From JBBAEA01 sp041656175 (GTDB lineage Bacteria; Myxococcota_A; Bradymonadia; UBA4248): a stretch of 55,873 nucleotides of DNA. The translations under genes and the position numbers were made by a program. The stretch lies in the NCBI GenBank assembly GCA_041656175.1, contig JBBAEA010000006.1, positions 1 to 55,873 on the forward strand. Direction: 5' to 3'. This document shows, piece after piece, positions 16,722-24,731 of the stretch. Numbering within the stretch: position 1 is the first letter of the stretch; each line of letters opens with the position of its first letter. Under the pieces are notes generated by a model. That model did no database searches. It was not told the DNA's origin and saw only the letters and a list, made by a program, of their open reading frames with translations.

Positions 16722-18119
16722 ATGCGAGTTTTGTATGTGGCGTCTGGGATTAGTGTGGATACGAGTGGGCAGGTTTCGTCGCTGGTGGGGCGGCTGCCGA
16801 GGAATTTGAAGCGCTTGGGGCTTGAGCTAAGTGTGATTTTGCCACATTTGCGTGATATTGACGAGGGGGAGTGTGCGCTTGCGGAGCGTTTGCATAGGCT
16901 AAATGTTCGAATTGATGGGAAGGATATTGAGCTGCGGATTTTGGAAGGGCGGCTCAATGAGCATGTACGAGTTTTTTACCTGAGTCATGATATTTTGCGC
17001 TCGGTGACGTCGCTTGCGGAGCTGGATGGAGCTCTTGGATTTGGGCTTTATGCGCAAGCGGTGGCGGCGTTTTTGGCCAAGCAAATTGTGGCGGTAGATG
17101 TGGTGCATTGCGATGACATCGGGACTTGTCTGCTTCCGGTGATGATGCGTCAAGGCGAGCATGCGGCGAAATTAAATTCGGTGAAATGCTTGGTTAGCTT
17201 GCCGAGTATTCATAATCAGGGGCTTCGCTCCTTGGATTGGGTGGATAGATTTGGGCTTAGCGCACAACTTAAAAGTTCTGAAGGTCTTGAGTTTTACGGC
17301 GAGATGAGCATTTTAAAGGGTGCATATTTGTATGCCGATGCGATTGTTTTGCCGTCCAAGGCCGATGTTGATGCGATTTTTGATAAAGACGGCGGGGCTA
17401 GTGGGCTTGAGGGTGTTTTGGCCAAGCGTCGCAAGATTGTTAAGGCCATTGGAACAGGAATTACCCTTGATTGCTGGGATCCGAGTACGGGGAGAGATAT
17501 TGGAAAGGCTGTATGCAAATCGAAATTAGCGGCAAAGTTAAAACTCTCAAAAGATCCGAAACGTCCGTTAATCTGCTTTATTGACGAATTTAGTGCGGAA
17601 GGCGGCGTGGATTTGGTCAGCGATATTCTTGACGATCTTATGGATAGGCGAGCGCAACTGGTGTTTTTGGGCAAGGGTAAAGAGCGCTACGAGAGCGTGC
17701 TAAAGGACTGGCGCGAAGAGTTTTCGGGGAATTTGTCGGTGACGTTGAAGGACGTGTCGGAGGAAGATTTACGGGAGCATTTGGCGGCGTGCGACTTTAT
17801 TTTGATGTCGCGCGAGCAGCAGGGGCAAAACACGCAGCACTTGCGTGCAATGCGTTATGGGTGCTTACCGATTGCGTACCTGCGAGGAAGCGTTGCGAGC
17901 GATATCCGCAACTGTAAGCCCAAACGACCCGCTAATGACTCTAACGCTTTTGGCTTTACGCTTTATGATGCCGATGAATTCTTTGAGAGTGCCATGGATG
18001 CCATCGACGTTTTTGAGAATGCCAAGACGCACGAAGCGCTGGTTGAGCGAGCCATGAACTACGAGTACTCATGGGTAGATTGCGCGAAGGCGTACCAAGA
18101 GCTTTATCAAAAAATCTAG
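16722..18119 (+). CDS. Glycogen synthase-like protein (GT5 fold), probably not a normal synthase
   Basis: The 465-residue protein is colinear with bacterial GlgA: start MRVLYVASGI, a GT5 N-terminal Rossmann domain, and a C-terminal domain ending with the YSWVDCAKAYQELY helix. Normal GlgA has KxGGL near the N-terminus, SRLxxQKGxDL, and SRFEPCGLTQ. Here the equivalents are DTSGQVS, DEFSAEGGVDL and SREQQGQNTQ, so the two basic residues that hold ADP-glucose phosphates are replaced by Glu and Gly. ATG 16722 is chosen by alignment; a longer frame begins at 16632. It may be a pseudo-glycosyltransferase or use another substrate. No glgB, glgC or glgP is adjacent. Confidence 0.75.
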   Translation: MRVLYVASGISVDTSGQVSSLVGRLPRNLKRLGLELSVILPHLRDIDEGECALAERLHRLNVRIDGKDIELRILEGRLNEHVRVFYLSHDILRSVTSLAELDGALGFGLYAQAVAAFLAKQIVAVDVVHCDDIGTCLLPVMMRQGEHAAKLNSVKCLVSLPSIHNQGLRSLDWVDRFGLSAQLKSSEGLEFYGEMSILKGAYLYADAIVLPSKADVDAIFDKDGGASGLEGVLAKRRKIVKAIGTGITLDCWDPSTGRDIGKAVCKSKLAAKLKLSKDPKRPLICFIDEFSAEGGVDLVSDILDDLMDRRAQLVFLGKGKERYESVLKDWREEFSGNLSVTLKDVSEEDLREHLAACDFILMSREQQGQNTQHLRAMRYGCLPIAYLRGSVASDIRNCKPKRPANDSNAFGFTLYDADEFFESAMDAIDVFENAKTHEALVERAMNYEYSWVDCAKAYQELYQKI

Positions 18120-18190
18120 GAAAGCTCTGATGATTTGGGGCTAACGCCCCAAACCCCGTTCTAGAATCCGCATTAAATTTGCTTACAAAA

Positions 18191-18331
18191 GGGCAGGTTT
18201 GAAACCTGCCCCTACTATTTGAACAAGGGCAGGTTTGAAACCTGCCCCTACTATTTGAACAAGGGCTGGTTTGAAACCTGCCCCTACTATTTGAACAAGG
18301 GCTGGTTTGAAACCTGCCCCTACTATTAATT
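18191..18331. repeat. Family D: four tandem 36-bp palindromic repeats
   Basis: The unit is GGGCAGGTTT-G-AAACCTGCCC followed by CTACTATTTGAACAA, starting at 18191, 18227, 18263 and 18299. The last two carry a T in GGGCTGG. Each begins with a 10-bp inverted repeat. There are no spacers, so this is not CRISPR. The array is flanked on both sides by family E sequence (CCCCGTTCTAGAATCCGCAT at 18153 and again near 18335). An antisense frame reads VGAGFKPALVQI repeats, typical of translated repeat DNA, and is rejected. This accounts for most of the 18120-18579 gap. Confidence 0.9.
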
Positions 18332-18579
18332 GCCCCCGTTCTAGAATCCGCATCCAATTTGCTAAGAAATGCCTCATTTGATTTTTGAATCATGTGCAAG
18401 ATCGCAGATTAAGCGCAAGAATTTTGCGGTGAATCATTTTTTGCGCCACGGCTAAGACTGTAAATTTTGTTGCTAGCACTAAGCGATATAGGTTAGACTG
18501 TGCACTCGTTCGAGGGGGGAACGCGTGAAGGCGCTTGTGGCGATAGAATTCTTAGTGCTCGTGTGCTAACAGGTGGCGT

Positions 18580-19089
18580 ATGCAGAGTAATTATGTAGAT
18601 CGAGAAGAAGCGGTGGCAACCATAGAGACGTGGTTGCTGGCACCTAGCGATTTTATGGATATTTTGCCGAGCCTTGCTGCGCTCCGCGGTAGCCATGATT
18701 ATGCAGAGCAACGCCGTGCTTTATCGATTTATTCTGGTCGCAGTGAGGCCGAGATTGATATTTCGGTAGACGGTTTTTTAGCCAAAAAACAAGCGCAGGC
18801 TGCACCAAGTTACGGTGTGGCCCCCCATCAAGCACCCATGTACGGGGCGCCACAAAGTGTGCACTACATCCATCACTACAACGCCCCCAATACAACGAAT
18901 TGCGCGATGTGTAATTCGTCGATGCCCATATTTCAGGGCGAAACGCGCATGAAACGGGGTGGCTGCCTTTTGATGTTTTTATTCGGCGTCTTCTTATTTC
19001 CCCTCTTCTGGCTCCCAATTGTATTATATAGAGAGCCAAAGCCAGAGATTTACTGCCAGCGTTGTAAGAAATATCACCAGTTAAAATGA
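18580..19089 (+). CDS. Small membrane protein with LITAF-like double CxxC module
   Basis: The 169-residue protein ends in a CAMC motif, a strongly hydrophobic segment (GGCLLMFLFGVFLFPLFWLP) and a closing CQRC motif. This CxxC-hydrophobic hairpin-CxxC order is that of LITAF-like zinc domains, where the two CxxC halves form one zinc ribbon while the middle dips into the membrane. The N-terminal part is helical and acidic, joined by a Pro/Tyr/His-rich linker (PMYGAP, HHYNAP). AGGTGG lies 4 bases before the ATG. It stands alone between repeats. The zinc module is visible; the LITAF relationship is inferred from layout. Confidence 0.65.
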   Translation: MQSNYVDREEAVATIETWLLAPSDFMDILPSLAALRGSHDYAEQRRALSIYSGRSEAEIDISVDGFLAKKQAQAAPSYGVAPHQAPMYGAPQSVHYIHHYNAPNTTNCAMCNSSMPIFQGETRMKRGGCLLMFLFGVFLFPLFWLPIVLYREPKPEIYCQRCKKYHQLK

Positions 19090-19186
19090 GAAAAGCCTCA
19101 TTTGATTTTTGATGACGTTCAAACAAGCCAAGATAGCTTTCCACACTTTTCTCTAGCTGCCTTTTGGCGGTTTTTGCATTCATCAA

Positions 19187-19218
19187 GGGCAGGTTTGAAA
19201 GCTGCCCCTACTATTTTT
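19187..19218. repeat. Single family D unit
   Basis: GGGCAGGTTTGAAAGCTGCC plus CCTACTATTT is a fifth copy of the 36-bp unit with one arm mutated. It sits just after a stretch (19090-19186) that resembles 49673-49766 (AAGCCTCATTTRATTTTTGA ... AGATAGC ... TAGCT). The remaining 19219-19414 is AT-rich and contains TTGTA-GTA-TACAA, a possible operator for the downstream molybdenum hydroxylase genes. Confidence 0.7.
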
Positions 19219-19414
19219 ACATAAAGATGATTGAAATTGCTCGCATACATTCTTTGCAAATATAGCGAGTATGCAAGCTCAACGGTGTTTTAGCTCTTTG
19301 TATGTTTTACTAAATATTATTTTTGTAGTATACAAATAACTAAAATAGATAGCCAACTTTGCTTTGGCTAAAATATTATAGAGTATTTTTTGTTTAAAAC
19401 TAAAGGGTGTATTA

Positions 19415-21661
19415 ATGAAAACAAAGACGGTGGCATGGAGAAACGACGCGGTAGCAAAGGTCAGTGGCCGCGCGAAATACGCAGATGATTACAAATTCCA
19501 TAATATGCTTCACGCCGTACCCGTTTACACGGATGAGGTTTCGGCAAAGATTTTAGCCATCCATACCGATGAAGCCGCGGCAATGCCCGGTGTTGTTCGC
19601 GTTGTCACCCACAAAGATGTCATGGGCAGCGCAGTTGTGGGGCAAATACAGAAGGATTATCGAATTTTATGCTCTGACCGCATTCGTATGCATGGAGACG
19701 TGGTGGCGATTGTTGTTGCAAAAACGCGCGCTGAGGCACTTGAAGCCTCCAAGGTCGTTCGCGTGGACTGCGAAGCCTTACCCGCACTTTTTGACGCTGA
19801 AGAAGCTTTTAAGGACGAGATCCTTGTTCACCCCGACAAGGGAACGAACCTTATAAATCACCACAAAGTCCGAACTGGCGACGCTAAAGCCGCTTTTGCA
19901 GACTGCGACGTCATTTTGGAAGAAGTCTTTAGCACGCAGCGCCAAGAGCACGCGTATATTGAACCCGAATCCTCGGTCGCGGTTCCAGGAGATGACGGCG
20001 TTATACGGATCTATGGCTCTATGCAGCATCCCTTTGTAACACGGCGCTTTAGCGCGGCTTTGCTCGGTGTGCGCCTCGCAGACGTCGAAGTCTTTACCAT
20101 CCCTGTTGGCGGCGGTTTTGGGGGAAAAGACGATACAGCGGCCATCGTTAGTGCGCGTGCTGCGCTCTGCGCTCGTCTAACTAATCAACCCGTCAAGATG
20201 ACCTACGCCCGAGAGTGGTCTATGCGCGAGAGCTACAAGCGCCACTCCTACAAAGTTTATTACAAAATGGGATTGCTTAAGGATGGCAGCATACACGCGT
20301 GCGAGATCAAGGTTTTTGCCGATGGCGGCGCGTACTGCTCGGTTACGCCTTGGGTAACTTGGCGCTCTACAGTCCAGTGCTGTGGCCCCTACTGCGTCCC
20401 CCACGTCTACTGCGATGTCTACGGCGTACACACCAACAACGTCTTTACGGGTGCATTCCGCGGTTTTGGTTCTCCACAGATGAACTTCATCGTGGAGCAA
20501 ATGGTAGAAAAAGCAGCGCTACACCTTGGTATGGACGAGATCGAGTTTAGGCAAAAGAACATGGTCAAGCAAGGCTGCACGACGATTACGCAGCAAAAAC
20601 TCGACGTCCACACCGTGAGTATGGGCCAAGTTTTAGATACAGCGATGCAGCGCTTTGACTACCTCCAAAAGCGCAAGAATAACAGTCGCGGCCAAGTCGA
20701 TGAAAACGGCGAGTATCGTGCTGTGGGCTTGGCGATGAGTTATCGGGGGATGAGTTTGGGGGCAGAGGGCATCGATATTTGTGCAGCCATCATCAACGCG
20801 CAGTTTGACGGTTCTATACTCCTTGAAACGGGAATCCACGAAAACGGGCAAGGCTCCGAAGCCGTCATGATTTTGACCGCAGCAGAAGAACTGGGTGTAG
20901 ATCGTGACCGAATCCGCTACCGCCGTTCATCAACGTCGAATATCCCTGACTCGGGTACAACCGTCGCATCCCGTGGAACCATCATGGGTAGTTCGGCCGT
21001 CGTGCTAGCCGCTAAAAAACTTAAAGAACAGATGAGTCGCGTACTTTCACCCATGCTTGGCTGTGAACCCGAAGCGGTACGCTTCGAGAACGACGCTGTC
21101 CATGGTCCGCAAAAATCGCTTAGCTGGGACAGCGCTGTCTGGGAGATGTTCCTTCTACAAGAGCATCCCTACGCACAGGCAACGTTTCAAGCGCCATCCG
21201 TTAGCTGGGACGAAGAGACTGGACATGGGAACGCATACTTTACTTGGGTTTATGGCTGCCAAATCGCCGAAGTTTCGGTGAACGCCAAAACGGGTAAAAT
21301 TACGCTACTTGACGCTATTGCCGTGCACGACGTCGGTAAGGCCGTGAACCGCCCGTTTTTACTGGGTCAAATCTACGGCGGCATGACCCAAGGTTACGGC
21401 TACGCAACCATGGAAGACCTCGGCATCGTCGATGGGAAGATCAAAAACCTCAATCTTGGGCGATACAGAATTCCCAAAGCCACCGAAGTACCCGATTTTG
21501 AAGCAGTGATCGTGGAGAATACAGATCCACTCTCAGAATCTGGAGCAAAGGGCATCGGTGAGCCAGCTCTCGAGTTGATGGCGCCTGCCGTTGCTAACGC
21601 CGTCTTCAACGCCACTGGCCAGCGAATTCAGAGTTTGCCGATTGTGGTAGCACCGAGTTAA
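19415..21661 (+). CDS. Xanthine dehydrogenase-family molybdopterin-binding subunit
   Basis: This 748-residue protein has the molybdenum hydroxylase large-subunit motifs: QHPFVTRR, the molybdopterin loop GGGFGGKDD, FRGFGSPQ, and the catalytic Glu in GAKGIGEPAL near the C-terminus. These enzymes hydroxylate purines or other N-heterocycles and aldehydes using water as oxygen source. AGGGTG precedes the ATG. The 2Fe-2S subunit follows 134 bp downstream, but no FAD subunit gene is in the window, so electrons must leave by another route or the subunit is encoded elsewhere. Active-site residues for xanthine cannot be told apart reliably here, so the substrate is left open. Confidence 0.88.
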   Translation: MKTKTVAWRNDAVAKVSGRAKYADDYKFHNMLHAVPVYTDEVSAKILAIHTDEAAAMPGVVRVVTHKDVMGSAVVGQIQKDYRILCSDRIRMHGDVVAIVVAKTRAEALEASKVVRVDCEALPALFDAEEAFKDEILVHPDKGTNLINHHKVRTGDAKAAFADCDVILEEVFSTQRQEHAYIEPESSVAVPGDDGVIRIYGSMQHPFVTRRFSAALLGVRLADVEVFTIPVGGGFGGKDDTAAIVSARAALCARLTNQPVKMTYAREWSMRESYKRHSYKVYYKMGLLKDGSIHACEIKVFADGGAYCSVTPWVTWRSTVQCCGPYCVPHVYCDVYGVHTNNVFTGAFRGFGSPQMNFIVEQMVEKAALHLGMDEIEFRQKNMVKQGCTTITQQKLDVHTVSMGQVLDTAMQRFDYLQKRKNNSRGQVDENGEYRAVGLAMSYRGMSLGAEGIDICAAIINAQFDGSILLETGIHENGQGSEAVMILTAAEELGVDRDRIRYRRSSTSNIPDSGTTVASRGTIMGSSAVVLAAKKLKEQMSRVLSPMLGCEPEAVRFENDAVHGPQKSLSWDSAVWEMFLLQEHPYAQATFQAPSVSWDEETGHGNAYFTWVYGCQIAEVSVNAKTGKITLLDAIAVHDVGKAVNRPFLLGQIYGGMTQGYGYATMEDLGIVDGKIKNLNLGRYRIPKATEVPDFEAVIVENTDPLSESGAKGIGEPALELMAPAVANAVFNATGQRIQSLPIVVAPS

Positions 21662-21795
21662 TTTAGCGAGTACTTTTTACGATAATTCTTAATATCGCCT
21701 GTTTACCGCAGTTTAAAAGCTAAAATAAAGCAAAAGAACGAATATCTCACAAGATATGGCACTAACAGGCGAATAGCACATAATACGAGGTCAGC

Positions 21796-22260
21796 ATGCA
21801 AATCACCGTTAATCAAAAGCTCTACCAGATCGACGATAGCCGCGAGAAAGAATACCTTCTCGACTATATACGCGAAGATCTCGATCTCACCGGCAGCAAA
21901 AACGGTTGCGGCGTTGGCGTTTGTGGAGCCTGCGTCGTACTCATCGACGATAAACCGCAACGCGCTTGTCGCCAAACACTCAAACGATGTGATGGTAAAA
22001 GCGTGGTCACTATTGAAGGCTTCAGCGAAGCGGAGACGCTACACCCCCTACAGCAATCTTTCCTAGATTGCGCCGCCGTGCAATGCGGCTACTGTATACC
22101 CGGCATGGTGCTAAGCGGACACGCGCTGCTCATGCAAAACCAAAATCCTAGCCGCGAAGAAATACGCAAAGCCATCAACAATAACCTCTGTCGTTGCACT
22201 GGTTACAAGCAAATTGTCGATGCCATACAAGAAGCAGCGCCACATTATGCAAAAAAATAA
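21796..22260 (+). CDS. 2Fe-2S subunit of the molybdenum hydroxylase
   Basis: The 154-residue protein carries both clusters of the family: a ferredoxin-like one with Cys38, Cys43, Cys46 and Cys58 (GCGVGVCGAC, RACRQ) and an all-helical one with Cys97, Cys100, Cys132 and Cys134 (CGYC, LCRCTG). It passes electrons from the molybdenum centre of the preceding subunit. GAGGT lies 5 bases before the ATG. Length is normal for XdhC/CoxS-type subunits. The 134-bp gap upstream has no gene. Confidence 0.92.
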   Translation: MQITVNQKLYQIDDSREKEYLLDYIREDLDLTGSKNGCGVGVCGACVVLIDDKPQRACRQTLKRCDGKSVVTIEGFSEAETLHPLQQSFLDCAAVQCGYCIPGMVLSGHALLMQNQNPSREEIRKAINNNLCRCTGYKQIVDAIQEAAPHYAKK

Positions 22261-22429
22261 AACGCTAGAGAGCTTCCCACCATTGTTGCAAGTAAAGACC
22301 TTTGCTCTGAAGCAAAAAACTCACCATTTTCGTAAACGAGCAAGAACGCTCATCGGTAATCGAATAAAATAATCAGTTTAGCTATAACTCACACGGTTTG
22401 CACAGAAAAAAGCTGCACCATTTTGTTTT

Positions 22430-22500
22430 CTTTTTGGGAGGGGGGTGCGGGGGGAACCTTTTTTCTTTTGCAAAAAGAAAAAAGGTTCCCCCCGCGCAAA
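22430..22500 (-). repeat. Family C hairpin fragment, copy 3
   Basis: GGGGGGAACCTTTTTTCTTT and its complement AGAAAAAAGGTTCCCCCC flank a short loop (stem about 20 bp), matching the hairpin of the copies at 14685 and 49334 in reverse orientation, with the GGAGGGGGGTGC edge. It lies between the 2Fe-2S gene and the convergent M14 peptidase gene and could end either transcript. Confidence 0.75.
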
Positions 22501-22526
22501 CTCAAAAGAAATACATAATGCTGAGG

Positions 22527-24725
22527 CTATATCCTCGGACAGCGCCCGCGCTTTGCATTGCGAAGGGTCGCTGTCGAGCAGCGCGCTTCGTCTGGGCAGA
22601 GTGTTTTGGCTAAGCTATAGTTTTCGGGTTTTTGCAAAACAAAGTCGATACGTTTTCGCTCTTCAGCGAGCGTTACTTGTTTCTCTTCAACGGCGCCGTC
22701 AATAGAAGCACGTACAGTGTATGTACCCTTCCCCGGCACCAAGCGCTCAAATGCCCCATCGCTACAGCGCGATGTCCAGTTTTCATCGTGAGCATACTTG
22801 ATGTCGATAATCTCGACTTTCGCCACCAAGGCTTTGCCGTCTTGATCCTTAACCGTACCGTATATGCTAGGACCACGCATCGTGCGGCGTAGCAAGGTTT
22901 TCCATGCTTCGCGGTTCCTCAGAACAGTATCACGGCGCAGTTCCTGCTTTAAGGGGTTATGCTGCGAACCCTCGATCAAAAACGCCGTTGTTCCCGCAAC
23001 CCAACGAAACCAGTCCTGATCGCAGCCATCGACGTTATAGATGTTTTTTACCACCGCGTAGGGCTTGTCATTCGACTGTATACCCGCGGCGCTTGCCATG
23101 AGTTCGGCAATCGGCCAAGCCTCATCGGGCTTGGGGTTGGTCATACCATCAATAGAATAAGGCACCAAAATCTTCGTCGAAACCGTGTGATAGCTGATAG
23201 CGGAAGTAAACTGCTTGGTGTTAACCATGTTCATCATAGCCTGCGTCTCTGGCTCCGAAGCGGGTTTCTCGCCGCGGTACCAGTAGTGCTTCGGTTTTGA
23301 GGAGGAAGCGCGCTCCTTGAACTTACCCCACATCAGCGGATAGTTGCGGTTCAAATCGACACCAGCGCCAACGCGGATTTCCCCGCTCTCATCGTAAACA
23401 TCACGAGCGTTTTTGCGCCCCAAAGACGTCGATTCGTGGATATGCAGATGGTTTCCATCGGGGTTAACAAGGGGGATGCACCAGATTTCGAGTTTCTCCA
23501 CAAAGGCATCAATTTCGGGATCCTTGTCGGGATTTTCAAGCAAAATTTTGATGCTGTCAAAAACAAAATCCGTGGCCAGTAATTCCATGCCGTGGTGCGC
23601 CCCGTTAAGCATCACTGTAGGTTTTTGGCCTCCTCCCTTTTTGGAAATGACAAGCGCGTAAATCCCGCGCCCCAAAACCGACTTTCCGATACGCACTAAC
23701 TTCGCCTTTTTGGGGTAGCGCTTCGCATACGCCCTTAACAAGCTCTCCACCATCTCGGCGTCCTGATAACTCGCCAGAACATCGTAACCTGTTTCATCCG
23801 CGACGGGCCACTGCTTTTTTTTTTCCCTAAAGTTAGCATCAAGCATGCTGTGGCTAACCGTTCCCGTCGCTTTTAGCTCCATATTGAGCGCAAGCGTTGC
23901 GCGTTTTAACAATTCGTATTGCGCTTGCGTACAGCGATAAAGTCTTGGTTCTACTGGAGCTTTATCCAGTGCAACACATCCCGAAGGTATACTGAGCTGC
24001 GCTCTATCGCTAGCCGTTAACCATACGTAACGATTTGGCCCAATAAGGCTAGCTTCGGGCTGCTGCTCTTGGCTCGCATCAATAATACTTAGGCTTTGGA
24101 AGACGCTATCGGACGATTGCCTACGATACGCCCTAAATCCGATATGCCCCTGCATGTAAGTGCCATCGTTAAGATTGAAATTACCCAGCAATTGCAAAGT
24201 ATCAGCATCGTAGACCTGAATCGACAGTTGCGAGCCTATATTAAAAATCACAAACTCTACGACTTTAACCGTTTTGGTATCAAGCGTTAAACTGGACGCC
24301 ATCGCGCGCGGTGTACCCTCATCCCAGCGATAAATCACTAGCTTGTCGACTTCAACACCAACGCTGTAGCCACTTAGCATGGGGAGCGCGTCCTTCTCGA
24401 ACTTGGCACGCCAAAAAAACGAACCATCGGCTCTAGCGCCGAGTTGCCAGCGAAGGCGCAAAAACGCATTGAAAGGCGCCTTATTCTCGCTAAACCAAAA
24501 AGCATCACGAGCCCCGCGCATACTCTCAACTCGCAGCCCATCGTCGTCTTGTATCCACTTGCCCAAACTATGGGCATTCTGCACTTGGGCGCCTAAACCA
24601 ATAATAAGACGCTCATGCTTACTATCAGCCGAACAATATTCGTCCGCAAAGAGCTCGCTTTGCACAAAAAACAACGCCATTGTGCAAAGCAATACCACTA
24701 AAGTGTATGTATTTTTGTACCACAT
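22527..24725 (-). CDS. Secreted zinc carboxypeptidase, M14 family
   Basis: A signal peptide (YTLVVLLCTMALFFVQSELFA) leads a 732-residue protein. Residues 80-215 look like a LamG/concanavalin-type sandwich. The M14 domain follows with zinc ligands His378 and Glu381 (HHGME) and His513 (SYHT), Arg460 of NRNYP, and the likely catalytic Glu585 (FLIEGS). A carboxypeptidase-regulatory-like beta domain (SIYGTVKDQDGKALVAKVEI) ends the protein. It should trim C-terminal residues from peptides outside the cytoplasm. Its ATG is 6 bp past the ftsH stop, with AAGG inside the ftsH end, so they form one operon. The last 20 residues beyond the beta domain are of unknown role. Confidence 0.88.
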   Translation of the reverse strand: MWYKNTYTLVVLLCTMALFFVQSELFADEYCSADSKHERLIIGLGAQVQNAHSLGKWIQDDDGLRVESMRGARDAFWFSENKAPFNAFLRLRWQLGARADGSFFWRAKFEKDALPMLSGYSVGVEVDKLVIYRWDEGTPRAMASSLTLDTKTVKVVEFVIFNIGSQLSIQVYDADTLQLLGNFNLNDGTYMQGHIGFRAYRRQSSDSVFQSLSIIDASQEQQPEASLIGPNRYVWLTASDRAQLSIPSGCVALDKAPVEPRLYRCTQAQYELLKRATLALNMELKATGTVSHSMLDANFREKKKQWPVADETGYDVLASYQDAEMVESLLRAYAKRYPKKAKLVRIGKSVLGRGIYALVISKKGGGQKPTVMLNGAHHGMELLATDFVFDSIKILLENPDKDPEIDAFVEKLEIWCIPLVNPDGNHLHIHESTSLGRKNARDVYDESGEIRVGAGVDLNRNYPLMWGKFKERASSSKPKHYWYRGEKPASEPETQAMMNMVNTKQFTSAISYHTVSTKILVPYSIDGMTNPKPDEAWPIAELMASAAGIQSNDKPYAVVKNIYNVDGCDQDWFRWVAGTTAFLIEGSQHNPLKQELRRDTVLRNREAWKTLLRRTMRGPSIYGTVKDQDGKALVAKVEIIDIKYAHDENWTSRCSDGAFERLVPGKGTYTVRASIDGAVEEKQVTLAEERKRIDFVLQKPENYSLAKTLCPDEARCSTATLRNAKRGRCPRI

Positions 24726-24731
24726 TTCGCC

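Noticed and set aside
18191..18331. CRISPR array
   Set aside because: The 36-bp units follow each other without spacers and no cas genes are near.
18183..18399. Antisense frames with repeated AGFKPALVQI or RGRFQTSPC
   Set aside because: They are translations of the 36-bp palindromic repeat in two frames.
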